Below are positions 1 through 12,800 of a stretch of 64,000 nucleotides of DNA, one piece after another. Origin of the DNA: Branchiostoma lanceolatum (taxonomy: Eukaryota > Chordata > Leptocardii > Amphioxiformes > Branchiostomatidae); the NCBI RefSeq assembly GCF_035083965.1, contig NC_089728.1, positions 17,299,955 through 17,363,954 on the forward strand, given 5' to 3'. A program made the position numbers and the translations under genes. Each line of letters starts with the position of its first letter. The first letter of the stretch is position 1. The notes beneath the pieces were generated by a model. That model saw nothing but the letters and a program-made list of their open reading frames with translations, was not told the DNA's origin and searched no databases.

Positions 1-1310
1 GAGCTATGCAGGGAGGTTCTAGGTCTAAACCCCTGACATACCGCAATGTTGTGGCCTTGGGAAAGGCAAATTCCCTCGCTTCACTTGGGTGAAGAAAGGG
101 AACCTAGCTTCGGTTAGGGGTGTTCTTTTGGATTGGATGCAAAGCCGGAGACCGTGTGTTTGTGGAGAGCCACGCCTCAAGCACATTGAATCAAAGATCC
201 CATCATTCACCGATAAAAAAAAGTAGGGGTCCATCCGGGTGTGAGTAGATCACACTTTCCAGTCTGGTCGTACACAGCTTGTACTTACCGTACAAAGCTG
301 ACATGTTATGCCTAAAGGTGGTTTATAGGTTATGCAAAACAAACAAAAACAGCAACAACAACAAAAAAGAAAACAACTTTTAATTATCCAGCCAAAAAAA
401 ACACCTCAGAGAAGCAGGGTATAGAAAATGTTTTGATATGTTTTGAAAAACATAACCCCGAACGATTCTTGATCCTTGTGTGGTTTTGTCTGTTTCCAGA
501 ATGCCAGCTCGGCGAGGTTTATGTCCAAATGCTGCTGTCCTGACCTGCACAGACATCCACAGGGGAGAGAACAGGTGAGTCATCTCAGTCTGGTGTGAAT
601 CTTGAAAAGAGCATTTTCACTAACTTTCCATATCAATGAGGCAGGCAGCTGGCTCCTTGGTAGGCTGGTTCACACACACGTTTTTGAGTTGATTTGGAGT
701 CGACTCAGGACTGTGCAAGGAGAACCTTAGGCTGCGATAACCTTCGATATGGGTGTTCAGACCGGTCTGTACTTAACGGTACGGTCCAGGCTTTCCTTAA
801 CAAAAATATTGTAACAATATTGATTCCAATGTCTGAATCCGGTATTAAAGTTTTCCACAGCAGCGCAACTAGTACTGCAGAGGCAATTTTGAATCATTTT
901 AATCATTCTACTTATAAAGCTTGATATAATACTGCAGATTCTAATGATTCAAACTTGCTTCTAGTGCCCCGGTTGCGCTGCTTTCGAAAACTTGAATACC
1001 GGATCCAGACGTTGGAATCAATATTGTTACAATTTTTTTGTTGGAGGACACAAAATTTTCTCAACTTGCATTGAAATGTGTGTGTTTTTAGGGTGGGTAT
1101 GACATAAATGAAATATAACACGGTGTATTCCACATCAGCCTCGATCCCGGAATTCTCGCGGGTCGGTACCTTGGGCGATACGGAATACACTCTATATACA
1201 GTATACTGTTTTCATGATAGTACATGTACTTATGATAGTACATGTACTTACTTACTACAATGTACATATCAATAACTTTCAACTTTATCATCCCGATGTT
1301 TCAATTACAG
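1..1310. other. Intron of the FBXO31-like gene, no coding exon seen
   Basis: No exon was recognised. The stretch holds a hairpin-type MITE (799-1042) and short low-complexity patches. The next FBXO31 exon upstream must lie outside the window or be too short or divergent to recognise. Confidence 0.6.
799..1042. mobile_element. Hairpin MITE (long inverted repeat)
   Basis: The left end reads aacaaaaatattgtaacaat and the right end is its reverse complement with few changes. The two arms run about 100 bp each (799-900 and about 940-1042) around a short centre. Both arms keep the words gattccaa, ccggtatt and cagcgcaac. No open frame is present, so this looks like a non-autonomous foldback DNA element in an intron. 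Confidence 0.7.
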
Positions 1311-4300
1311 GAGTTTTTAGAATGGTGTCGAAAGGAGATGGGTGTGTCTGAAGAGGATACCATGTTTCAACACATGCAGGAGCTGCTCTTCATGAAGTTC
1401 ATGATCATCAACCAGTACCAGTAAGTCAATTTGTATTCCCGGGGACTGCAGTTCCTTTTCAATCTGCAAGGGGTCCCCAATACACCACAGCCTAACTTCA
1501 AGGCAGTGATGACAAATCACAGTTTGAAATTTAGTCAGTATTCTGACCATCTTTATTACTATTAACTCATCCATGGAGATATGATTTACAGCTTGGACAA
1601 TTATGTAACTTTTACCTGTGATAGTCCAGGGGACTGCAGTTCCTTTTTGATATGCCAGGGGCCCCCAATATACCACAGCCTATAACTTCTGGGCAATGAT
1701 GACAAATCACAGTTTTAAGTCTGGTCAGTACTCAGAACATCTTTTTAACAATTTAGCATGTCCATGGAGGTATAATTTGCTGTCAGGACAAGTAGTTAAC
1801 TTCTAACTGTGATATTGCTTTTAATTCGTAAGAAGCAAATTTTGCACATATTTCAAGTCCTCCATAATTATGAAATATGCTGATATCTATTTACCGCCAT
1901 TTTACACTATAGGCATTGCTATGTGTACAAGAGGCTGACTATACCCTCCCACCTACCTGACCAGCTGATCGCACCTGGTCTGTTTAAGGGCACCTACGGA
2001 AGCCACGGACTGGAGATCGTGTTACTGACCTATGATAGGCACTACATCCACTGCAAGAAAATTACTGTAAGTAACTAGTCTGTGTTGTATCGATGTTTGT
2101 AGAACTTTTGTGAATTGTAATCTGCATAGATTTAATGGGGAAATAGACAAGAAACTTAACCTGTGTTGGCATGTAAGAAAGCATATTGACTAGGGGTGGA
2201 TTCCGGTTCGCTCCTGATTCGGACCTGTATAACATCCAAGAACCGAGTCCAAAAAACCTGAAAGCCAAAAACCTGAGTCAAAAAAAAATGAACAAAGTAC
2301 TAATATATTTTTCTATTTTGTTTGATGAAAAGCGTTTTGAGTCTCCCCTCTGACAAAAATGCAAAAAGTATCAAATACTGGTTTGTCTTGAAAGTCTTCT
2401 AACCAAGAAACTTTTAGGTATGCACGTCAGTCTTAATTCTCTATGCTATTCTTTATTGGTTTAATAAAACAAAACATGTCAACTAGACAGGATCAGGTCC
2501 AGGTTCAGGTCCGGACCTTAACCTAAATCTCTGGACCTAAACCTGGACTTGGACCTTATCAAGCTGAACTGGTATTCACCCCTTATATTGTCATATTGTT
2601 GTGTACCTTTAATTTTCAGGGTGACCCCAACGTGCCAGCCTCTGAGCACAGTGTTCTGGTAGACACGAAGAAGCCTCTAATTTTGGATGAAGAACAACAG
2701 GTAGGTACCGTACGCTTGGAAAAACGGGATGCTTTGCGAAACTTGATGCGTATTTTGTGGCCTGTACTGTAGTTCTGTACTGTAAATTTAGTAAAATTTG
2801 TGGTACTAGATTTCCGCAAACAACAGATTCTGACATAAAAACACAGCAAAAATGTGCAGTAATACATCAGGTTGTCCTCATCTCAGGGCATGGATTTTGT
2901 ATAAGAATAATTGGAACTACCAGTAAACAAATGTACAATATATATTTTCAACATTGTCTTGTGTCCCCCTTTGCTTGTTCAGTCCTTGGTTAGAATATCA
3001 AACAGTGGATATTTTGATTATCGAAAACATTTCAAAAGTGTATGTAATGTACATGTACTAGGTACTTTAATGTTGGATATTTTGTGGTGGTTTCATGTTT
3101 TCGGTTTTCTCTGTAAACTCTTCACTGTGAAGTTAAAACCACAACAAAAATGCTTGTTCTGTCTGCTAAGATAAAACCCACCGCGAACACTCCAGTTTTC
3201 TCTACTACAAAACAAATCCTGGAAACTTAAAGGCATTTTGGATTTCTTCCTATTGTCCAATATAGGCTTTAAGATTACCGGTAGTTTAATCTTTGTTTGT
3301 TCCGACCCTTGTAGTGCCCTAAGTAACACATATACAATGTAGGGCAGCAAGTTTCCTGTTTCAGTAACAGGGTATATTTTTACAGGCAGGATGGCTATCC
3401 CTTCCCCTTTAACGATCTCAAGGTACCTCCTCTACCATGGGATGCCCTGTTACATCCCTTACAAAAGCCTCAACCGAGATGTCCTGACCCAGAATTGAAC
3501 AGGATTTCCTAGTTAGCAACTATAGTAATTGGAACCAGGAGCTCAACGTTAACAGTGACTGAGTGAGGCGCTACCAGTTCAGCTATAGGGATATCCCTGC
3601 TGATAGTTACACTGGTTATCAATACTGCTAATCTATAATTTTACATCTTTATTGTTATTACTAGGTGGACCCAGCAGAGCTGGCACGAGTTACAGAGCAG
3701 GCTGAGAAGGAAGGTTGGTCAAGGGCTACTCCTGTAGATATGTTAGAATGGGAGTTATGTTTGCTTTTTCCTTGCGTGATTGACTTGTACCCCAGCAGCA
3801 ATCCAAATGATCAGTTTACATGTTGGGATGGAAATTATGATCAGTTCTCCGGTCATTCACTATGCCTTATTTTAATAAATGGCATCCTTCCAAAAGAAGG
3901 CTTCCTGCAAGCCCTCTTCTTTTTGATATGGCTAATGTTTTAAACATCTTTACTGACATTCGAATATTTCAGAGTTCAGGCTTTGGTTGCTATGAGTTGT
4001 TATGGTGTGGTTCTAATCCAAAATATTAGCATTCCGTTTTTTTCTTTCCTATCGATAAGTTTCCATAGTGACTCCTGTGCTCTAGTGTCTTTTTAAGTTC
4101 TCTACGTGAGGTCTACGTCCGCAAGCTCTGTGGAAAGGGACCATTAAATAATAATTACACAGATGAGGCAGGATAGTAGGCAATTACTGATGTAAAAGGT
4201 TTTAATGTAGTCCCATAGCCTTTTTGAGGCTGTAGGGGCAGTTAATCCACTGTGTCTAGGGCACGGTATTGGAGCCCATCCCTCTCCTTCCACTGCCTTT

Positions 4301-5525
4301 TATTTTTACCTCCCCAACCAAAGTCAGGTACCCATTTTTACACCTGGGTGGAGTGAGGGAAGTCATGTAAAGTACCCTTCCCTGGCCAGGAATGCCCGGA
4401 ATCAAACCCGTGGCCTCTCGATCTCGGGTCCGCTACGCTTGGCCATTCAACGCCACTCGTGTTGTTTTTCAGAGGAAGAGATGAATGGAAACAGTGCCGG
4501 CGCCAACCAATCACAGGAGGGGGTGGCTTCAGGGTCAGACCATGGTGTGTCCCCGCAGCACATTCCTCAGAGTCAGCCATTTGCTATCCCAGAAGGCTTC
4601 AGAGAGAGGGGGATCAACTACCCCAAAACCTGCAAAATGAGGTTGGTAGCTCTATCATCATGGTAAGGCAACAGCAAGTTAATTTCATGGATGACATCCT
4701 CTGCAGTCTCCAAATTTAATGCGAGATGGTAAAAAAAAACAAGATGGGTAAAAAAGTCAAGATCATGACTAATTTTTCAAAACAGACACCATAAACATTT
4801 TAAGAAGAATTTAAGTGACAAAACTTGGTATCAAAGCCAACAAGTCTGTTATTACATGTATTCAAGAAGTACACAAAGTGACACAATCAACGCTACAAGA
4901 CGACATATTTTCCCATTCTGGTATTTTTCGTCATGTTCATCATCTCTGGAGGGGAATTTTTTTTCAAAATCAGGCGAAAATTAATCAACACGCTGATGTC
5001 ACCCATAGAATTTACTTGCTGTGGCCTAGCATTGATTATAGTATCATCCAGGGCTTTCTCCAAGAGCCGTCCCTCCATCCTCAGATGGAAAAAAAAAATG
5101 ACATGAAACTGATGGAAACATATTTTTGTCAGCTTAAACTGACAGATTTAATAACAGAAATTAACAGCAATCAAAAGTTCAAACAATGAATGGGACAGAA
5201 ATTGATTTAATTTAAAGCCAGAGACAGCCCTGGATATGATCTGATTTCAAAAATAAGACAATCGTGATCTTTGGATGAAGGAGATTAGTCAGTGGTCCTG
5301 CTTCTTGTCGAAACAGTGTTAACTTTGGTTTCAGGTTCGAATTCCAGGTGTTTGTTTCCATCTTTCAGGTATTGTGGAACAGGGTTGATTGCTGGCCATG
5401 GTTTCACCAGTCCAAGCAGAACGCCCGGTCATTTTGTCATCTTCGACAACGAGAACTTCGGCTTCCTTTGGCTGGAGCTGAGATCTCTGTCCGTCTACAG
5501 TCGAGTCATGGAAAACCTGGACTAA
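1311..5525 (+). CDS. FBXO31: FBXO31 orthologue, C-terminal half (5' exons outside window)
   Basis: Six coding exons are seen at 1311-1420, 1913-2066, 2620-2700, 3665-3713, 4473-4641 and 5369-5525. All have AG/GT borders, and the reading phase carries through every junction to a TAA at 5523-5525, giving 239 residues. The order and wording match the FBXO31 substrate-recognition region: [11 protein letters not shown], then [14 protein letters not shown], then [11 protein letters not shown], a poorly conserved polar linker, then [16 protein letters not shown] and FGFLWLEL near the end. FBXO31 is known as the F-box substrate receptor of an SCF (SKP1-CUL1) ubiquitin ligase, acting for example on cyclin D1 after DNA damage. 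The human protein is about 539 aa, so the F-box itself must lie in exons left of this window. The reading frame enters exon 1311 in phase 0. The variable linker exons (3665-3713, 4473-4641) are the least certain, but they are phase-consistent. Confidence 0.9.
1440..1812. repeat. Two-copy tandem duplication, about 188-bp unit
   Basis: The block starting ggggactgcagttcc at about 1440 recurs at about 1629. Both are followed by cccaata(c/t)accacagcct, gatgacaaatcacagtt, and tccatggagatat or tccatggaggtat. The copies differ at many positions, so the duplication is old. It is intronic in the FBXO31-like gene. Confidence 0.75.
2191..2584. mobile_element. hAT-like MITE with 8-bp target duplication
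   Basis: The ends are taggggtggattccggttc (left) and the reverse complement of gaactggtattcacccctt (right). They are flanked by ATATTGAC (2183-2190) and ATATTGTC (2585-2592), an 8-bp duplication with one mismatch. Eight-bp duplications are characteristic of hAT elements. The interior is T-rich with ggacct-type low-complexity sequence and no open frame. It ends only 35 bp before the exon at 2620. Confidence 0.65.
4205..4462 (-). mobile_element. tRNA-derived SINE, minus orientation
   Basis: Read on the minus strand, a tRNA-like head carries an A-box-like tggccaagcgtagcgg and a B-box-like gggtttgattcc. A conserved body follows (ccctcactccacccaggtgt, then gggtacctgactttggttggg). A diverged copy of the same family lies at 29560-29840. 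The head end sits about 12 bp from the 3' splice site of the FBXO31 exon at 4473. Confidence 0.75.
4667..5026. mobile_element. PIF/Harbinger-like MITE, family also at 54435
   Basis: Terminal inverted repeats of about 32 bp are visible (ggcaacagcaagttaatttc on the left; the right is the complement of ggccacagcaagtaaattct). Both arms contain gatgacatc-type words. They are flanked by TAA on the left and TAG on the right, consistent with the 3-bp TWA duplications of PIF/Harbinger elements. A better preserved relative is at 54435-54837. Confidence 0.6.
5049..5232. mobile_element. Short MITE with CAGGGC...GCCCTG ends
   Basis: It begins cagggctttctcc and ends gagacagccctg, 184 bp long, and contains the shared core gacagatttaa..atagaaattaacagca. 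The same core and ends recur at 20041-20258. CAGGG-type ends suggest hAT, but no clean target duplication is visible. Confidence 0.55.
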
Positions 5526-5579
5526 AGTAACGTTTGAGGACAATCGGTACAAACATAGAATCAATTCTAGAATCCTTTC

Positions 5580-6160
5580 AGGCCCAATTTACACTAATCG
5601 TCTTGTACTTTGAAACTGCAGTGCTACATATTGGATTCTACTTCTGTAGTACACTACAGCTTCACGTTCGCTTTACACTCAATGACAGGAAGCCTAGGCA
5701 GACACCTGCTGTTCCTGATTGCCATGAAACGGTAGTGACCTAGTGTGACCTTTGAAAAATCGCGGGCGGAAATTTCATCACGGTTTTTATTTGTGAAAAG
5801 GTAGGGGTTTTATCTGATGCGAGATAGCAAGATAAAGGGCTTGACAGCTCGGTTTTACTGTGAAAACTAGAGAATGACCACAGATGACCCAAAATGGAAC
5901 ACGCGTCCAGTTCCACTTATGTCAGATCAAACATGGTTGTTACCTTTGAAGTGTAGTCTACTACAGTTTATCTGTACACCCGGTTTGAAGTCTCGCAGAA
6001 CCTCCGCCGAAATGTAGTACTACAGCCTCGGAGGGTGTAGTGGACTTCTGTAGTAGACTAAGCTTTATTTCTTTTTACTCAAGGAAAAAGCTGTAGTCTA
6101 CTACAGAAGTAGACTACGCTGTGTAGTACTACAGTTCAAAGAAAAGTGTAAATTGGGCCT
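5580..6160. mobile_element. Non-autonomous DNA element in the 3' region of the FBXO31-like gene
   Basis: A perfect 16-bp terminal inverted repeat (aggcccaatttacact) brackets 581 bp. Inside are further palindromic stretches built on gtagtactacag and ctacttctgtagta. It begins 55 bp after the FBXO31 stop codon, so it probably contributes 3' UTR sequence. The target duplication is not clear (TTCA on the left, TTAG on the right). Confidence 0.65.
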
Positions 6161-8420
6161 TAGATTGGTACTGTATAAATTTCTTTAATCAGGTGTAGCA
6201 GGCCGAAATTCTGGCTTGCAACACCTTCGTTGTAACTATTTTTTGGGGCAGTGTCAGAAGTGTGTTTTGGCATGAGCTTGAACTATATTAGCCTTTCTTG
6301 CATTCTGTTAACTCTTTGGCATTTTGAACAATTGAATGTCCAATCCCATGCACAATCATTAACTTGTCTGAGTTTAGTTAAAAGAGGTTTTAGTGACCTG
6401 ATTTACCCCCCAAAAAGATGATGATACCCGTTAAGTTGCCAATGGCGTACACATTTTTAAAACTTTTAAACTAAGTCTTATGCAAATCCAATCATGAGGT
6501 TATAGTCCCAGCCAGCACAAAGTCATGCTGTCTCTTTTAGCTATTATTGCATTGTGCTCTAAGTGAAAGATAGCAGCTGTCATCAAGTGTCTAAAACAGT
6601 GGCCCATTCCTAGCTGATGATACTCTTTAAGATTGATTTTTCAGATCATGTAGTAAAGAATTTGAGATGGTATGGTTTTATTAGGGTCATGTGTGCTGAT
6701 GATTATTGAACATTTTAAGATCATGAAATTATTGCCAATGGATAGAGTAGTTTTGTGACTAACACAGATTGTTATTACAAAATATACAAATTAAGCGATC
6801 ACCAAGCAAATATAATAGCTGTATTGTTTAGCTAACTAGGTTTTCGCTTGATTGTTTCCAAAGTAAAGGTTAGACTCTTTTTAATGACAGTCATGTGTGA
6901 AAAGTATTCTTATGCTTAAAAGCAACAATATTGATATCCTTCATTGTCTTGAACAGAATTAAAGATGTACACGATTTTACGAATAAGCACATGTAAGTCA
7001 AGTAGGCAAGAATTTTACCGAACTTGAATGAACAGTAAACTGTTGTAAACACCATCACTGTTGGTTACCATCTTGGGGTCGCAAAGAATATTGTTTTTGA
7101 ATTTGTATTTAAGAATAGTTTGCCAGTAGATGATTTAGGCATAAAAGTGACAATCTTCTGAAAGTGCTGTTGTTGAGTTTTATTCGTTCTGTACCTATAT
7201 TTGTTTGTTTGTTTGTTTGTTTGTTTGTTTGTTTGAAAAATGGGGTATTGAGGGAGGTATCCTAAATCATCATCATCCTTTCGGCTTTTCAGAGGCCGGC
7301 ATTGCTTTCCATCAATGTATGCTAAATGCAACATTAGTAAATAAATGACTTGTACCCCTAGGATTGCAAACTCATTTGTTCAGAACACTGTCTAACAAGC
7401 ATTGATTGATGTGCATTCGAAGACAAAGAGGTCAAAAACTTTCCGTCCCTTATTGGAAGAGTCTGACTTCATTATGGCAGGGTTGTACTACAGCATTGTT
7501 GACTGGAAGATCAATATAAATGTTGATCCGCCCCCGCACACTTATTCAGAAGACGTTACTGAATAAATGTCGTTTTGCTGCACCGCAACTGGACTCAAAG
7601 TGTGATCAATCAAGTGCTTAGGGGACATCTGCTGATCATTATTACCTCCATGAGAAATGGAGGTATTGTTTTTGGTCTACTTGTGTGTGCGTTTGTGTTG
7701 CCGGATACATGTTGTTTTGGTCAGTATAAGTTAAGAAGCTCTAGATGGATTGTAATGATATTTGGTATATGAGTAGGTGTTGGGAAAACAAAGGTCAAGG
7801 TTGATTTTGGGCCCCCTCGTGTGTAAACTTGGTACTGCAGCAGAACATCCAGTTGTTATATCTTTTGAAATTGTCCTGGACATGCTATGGTCTTGTTTTT
7901 ATTGTAGTTTTGGTAATACACTGGGGTCTCAATGATGTACTTTTGTTTTGACTCTACCCACCTTTTGATATTTTGGTGTCTAAAATATATTCATGAAAAC
8001 CATGATACATTTGTGATTAGTATTTCATTAAAGGAGGCATTCATTGTCCTTTTGATGTTCATGTTCTGCTACTAACAGTATTCAAAAACAAACTGTAATT
8101 CACTTTTTTATCTTCACGGTTTAATACCGTAGCAAAATTTCACGGTGTAAGGAAAATTGACATTTTCACAGAACGGATGTGTGAAGGAATCATAAATAAT
8201 AACAAGTTGTTTCGCGGTGGTGATAAGTTCATGGTACAGAGATGACCGTGAAAACAGTGAACTTAAAGTTACAGTGAAAGAAACAAGAATTACAGTAATC
8301 TTAGATCCTTCCACAACAAATGTTTATGATAACTTGTAATGAGCAACTGCCATTTGGTGTAATATTGTGGTGTTTGGCAAACAGTAACAACAATCCCAAA
8401 GCATACACAACAACAACAAA
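6161..8420. other. Intergenic/3' UTR stretch between convergent genes
   Basis: No credible coding frame was seen. AATAAA at 7562-7567 is the best candidate poly(A) signal for the FBXO31-like gene, with an earlier one at 7340-7345. AATAAA on the minus strand at 8437-8442 is a candidate for the Sp17-like gene. A (GTTT)n microsatellite lies at about 7201-7236. Sequence around 7650-7900 resembles the dispersed repeat seen again at 31.8-32.6 kb. Confidence 0.5.
7201..7236. repeat. (TTTG)n microsatellite
   Basis: About nine consecutive TTTG units. Confidence 0.9.
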
Positions 8421-9483
8421 ACATCATGTCACCATGTTTATTTGTAAAAGTCGACGAATCTATGGATAGTGGAAGACAAAATCCATAATCTCATGAATGG
8501 CTTTAGTGAACTCTGCAACAAACATAACAACTACAACACAAAATAAATGGCTTCAAACAGATCTAAAATAGATATTATGAACACACATACAAATGTATTA
8601 TTCATAAAGAGTATTTTATAAGTCTGCATTTTTTCATAAAAATCTCATACCATGGCAAAAGAAATTAATTAACGATCAATACTTTCACTGCTACTCATTG
8701 TTAGTTGAATGTACAGCTTTCTATTTGGGAAGTATGTCTGCAATACAACATTTCAAAAAAACAAATCTCAATATGGGCACTCTCTGTGGTACAAATATAT
8801 ATATCTGCTAGTGTACAAACATATAAAATGAGACAAAACTGCAACTTAGCTTGTAGTTAAATCTTGTTCATGATGAACTATGGCTAAAAGATCTAGCAGC
8901 AACACGTCTAAGTATATATGGCTCTTGGTAAAACAAACACATAACACTTCACACTCAACCGCTAATGGATCAAAAGTTTTCACTGTACAAAAGCATTACT
9001 GTGTGGCACTTTTTAACAATTTGTAGCATTCCTTTTCAATGTGTCACACTCATTGATGGCTCTTTGTGAAGAAAAGGTACTTTTCTTTTCCACTCAATCT
9101 CTAATGGACCAAAGATTTCACTGTACAAAAACATTACTGTGTAGCACTGACTTTTTAACAATGGCCTTTTTTGGTCTAGCGGTCTTTTTCACAGAACAGT
9201 GTCTCACTCATTGATGGCTCTTTGTAAAGAAATTCTTTTTTTTACACTCAATCTCTAATGGACGGATGAATGTTCAAGGATGCATTATTATATGGCACTT
9301 TTCCATTTTTTATGGTATATTATACAGGTATGTCAGTTCTTTTCAATTCACACATGTGTCTGTGAATTGTGGTCTACTGGAAGCACAGAGTTACAGTTAT
9401 TATGAGTGATGACAGTGACAGATTGTGATCCCTTGATTTGATCACAGTGGACTGACAGTCATTGGTGTCTGTGAGGTGGACAC

Positions 9484-9800
9484 TCATGCTTCTGCTGGGG
9501 CCTCCTCTGCTGGGGCCTCTTCTGCTGGGGCCTCTTCTGCTGGGGCCTCTGCTGCTGGGGCCTCTTCTAGAGCTGCTTCTGCTGGAGCTGCCTCTGTTGG
9601 AGCCTCCTCTGCTGGAGCTTCTGCTGGGGTCTCTTCTGCAGGAGCCTCTGCTGGGACCTCCTCTGCTGCTGGAGCCTCCTCCACTGGGGCCTCCTCTGCT
9701 GGGGCCTCTTCTGCTGGTGCCTCTTCTGCTGGGGCCTCTTCTGCTGGCGCCTCTGCTGGAGCTGCTTCAGCTGGAGCTTCCTCCGCTGGAGCTTCCTCTG
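9484..9800 (-). repeat. In-frame EEAPA repeat, low complexity
   Basis: Imperfect 15-bp coding units, read on the minus strand as gagGCCCCAGCAGAA-type words, encode repeated APAEE. The periodicity leaves the other two minus frames and the plus strand open as well, which explains the spurious frames there. Confidence 0.85.
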
Positions 9801-12800
9801 CAACAGGTGGCTCAGTAGCAGCGCCCTCTTCCTCCTCCTTCTGAACTGCATCATCTGTCGTGTCTGCCGGTTTTGTCTCTTCTGTAGCAGCTGCTGGTAC
9901 CTCGGGCTGTGACTCTGTAGCGTGAACGCTTTTTCTCGCCTGTGGGACAGAAAAAGAATGATCAGATCCCACCACTGCCACCAGTTGTACAAAGGAATGG
10001 ACCTTACATTCTCTTGTGCTTGGAGCTCAACTCAACAAGGAGCATCATTGCCCATTATTATTGTAAGAGAAAGGCCTAATGGTCACCAAATGATAAAACT
10101 GTCCACTGCTCTTTGCAAATATCTGGTATAACAAAAGTATATGGAAATCTTGCATTGTTTAGTTTAGGGCTTTTTCTAAAGAGGGGAACAAGGGCACTGT
10201 GCCCCCATGCCCTGACCAAGTGCCCCCTTACCCTGGGGAGCAGATCCTCTGACAAGCATAAAATTTTGATTGACCTAGGATGCAACTAGGTCACATATGG
10301 CCACAGTCTTCAACTGTAACTGTATGACAGTGATATTTCCCCTTAAGAAGCCTTAGAATGTTATTAGAAAATTATTCTTTTAATTATTTTTTTCTAAAAC
10401 TGTTGACAATTAGTAAATATCAAGATGTGCGAACGTACGTTTGTAGCTTTGTCTTTGATCATTATGCATATAGAAAATATAGTTTCATTGCAGTGTGATG
10501 TACCAAAGTGCTATATTTAGACTTCTTTCATGCGCACTTATCAATATTAAGTACAACTTAGTGACATTTCTTTCATAATTCATTTATATATAAGAAAACA
10601 ATGGAAAGTCAAAATGCCAATTTAGCCAGCCGAGGGTAGAAACCTTTAATTTACTTAACATTCTCTGAACCTTACCTTAAATCCCCTGAATCCAGCCTGA
10701 ATCTTAAGGGCAGCATCGGCCACCTCTGGGTCGTTCAGGTCAGGCATCTCCTCCTCTTCCTCCTCTACTGTCTCTGCTTTTGGTGCAGCGGGCTGTTCAG
10801 GTGCTTCTGTGGGGGGCTCGCTGATACTGGGCTCGGATGGCTCTGATAGGAAGGAACCAATACAGTTCAATATCAGATCCTGAACACACAATGGCGTCGC
10901 TGTGACGCAGTACTCTCCAAGCAGAGGAGTGGTTCCCAGCTGGTTTTTGACGTGTTTTTAGGTGTTTTTGTCTCTCGAGAGAAAAAAACATGAAAAAGTA
11001 GAAAGCCCGACAAAAACGTCTAAAAGCATGTCAAAAACAAGACGAAACCACTCCTCTGCTTGGAGAGTAGTGGCGCAGTGGCAGGGTGTTTGGCCTAGAA
11101 CCCAGAGGTCCTGGGTTCAAATCCCGGGTCCCCTGATTTGTCTCGTTGCCCTTGTGCCCTTGGGAAATGCACTTTACACGACTTTCCCAACTTCACTCAG
11201 GCAAAAATGAGTACAGTTGTGTCATTTTATGAGACTTCAATATCTTGACAATATCTATCAATCCTTAACACACATGAGAGATATGTGTGCCAACGTAGAG
11301 TCCTTTATCTATAAAACTTAACTCAAAGGTCAGTTTCAACTGATGATCACTTAACTGGTCAAAAATGATTACAATAAAAATGATGCCTTGTCTGCTTTGA
11401 CAGTTTGTAGGTCGTATAGGAAAGATGAAAAGTTTGGTAGTTGTACACTAGCCTTTTCAACAAATAACAATTGGTTTACAATTGTGCCTTGGCTGCTTTG
11501 ACAGTTTGTTTGCCGTATAGGAAAGATGAAAAGTTTGGTAGTTGTACAATAGCCTTTTCAACAAATAACATTGGTTTACAATTGTGCCTTGTCTGCTTTG
11601 ACAGTTTGTAGGCCGTATAGGAAAGATGAAAAGTTTGGAACTGTAGTTGCACAATAGCCTTTTCAACAAATAACATTGGTTTACAATTGTGCCTTGTCTG
11701 CTTTGACAGTTTGTTTGCCGTATAGGAAAGATGAAAAGTTTGGTAGTTGTACAATAGCCTTTTCAACAAATAACATTGGTTTACAATTGTGCCTTGTCTG
11801 CTTTGACAGTTTGTAGGCCGTATAGGAAAGATGAAAAGTTTGGTAGTTGTACAATAGCCTTTTCAACAAATAACATTGGTTTACAATTGTGCCTTGGCTG
11901 CTTTGACAGTTTGTTTGCCGTATAGGAAAGATGAAAAGTTTGGTAGTTGTACAATAGCCTTTTCAACAAATAACATTGGTTTACAATTGTGCCTTGTCTG
12001 CTTTGACAGTTTGTAGGCCGTATAGGAAAGATGAAAAGTTTGGTAGTTGTACAATAGCCTTTTCAACAAATAACATTGGTTTACAATTGTGCCTTGTCTG
12101 CTTTGACAGTTTGTAGGCCGTATAGGAAAGATGAAAAGTTTGGTAGTTGTACACTAGCCTTTTCAACAAATAACATTGGTTTACAATTGTGCCTTGGCTG
12201 CTTTGACAGTTTGTTTGCCGTATAGGAAAGATGAAAAGTTTGGTAGTTGTACAATAGCCTTTTCAACAAATAACATTGGTTTACAATTGTGCCTTGTCTG
12301 CTTTGACAGTTTGTAGGCCGTATAGGAAAGATGAAAAGTTTGGTAGTTGTACAATAGCCTTTTCAACAAATAACATTGGTTTACAATTGTGCCTTGTCTG
12401 CTTTGACAGTTTGTAGGCCGTATAGGAAAGATGAAAAGTTTGGTAGTTGTACAATAGCCTTTTCAACAAATAACATTGGTTTACAATTGTGCCTTGTCTG
12501 CTTTGACAGTTTGTAGGCCGTATAGGAAAGATGAAAAGTTTGGTAGCTGTACAATATCCTTTTCAACAAATAACATTGGTTTACAATTGTGCCTTGTCTG
12601 CTTTGACAGTTTGTAGGCCGTATAGGAAAGATGAAAAGTTTGGTAGTTGTACAATAGCCTTTTCAACAAATAACATTGGTTTACAATTGTGCCTTGGCTG
12701 CTTTGACAGTTTGTTTGCCGTAAAGGAAAGATGACAAGTTTGGTAGTTGTACAATATCCTTTTCAACAAATAACATTGGTTTACAATTGTGCCTTGTCTG

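Noticed and set aside
9462..9992. Plus-strand Leu/Ala-rich frames and an extra minus frame over the APAEE tail
   Set aside because: Side effect of the 15-bp coding period on the minus strand.
11085..11160. Functional tRNA gene (also at 14640, 25650, 34110 and 44700)
   Set aside because: Boxes A and B are present, but acceptor stems do not pair and SINE bodies follow, so these are tRNA-derived repeats.
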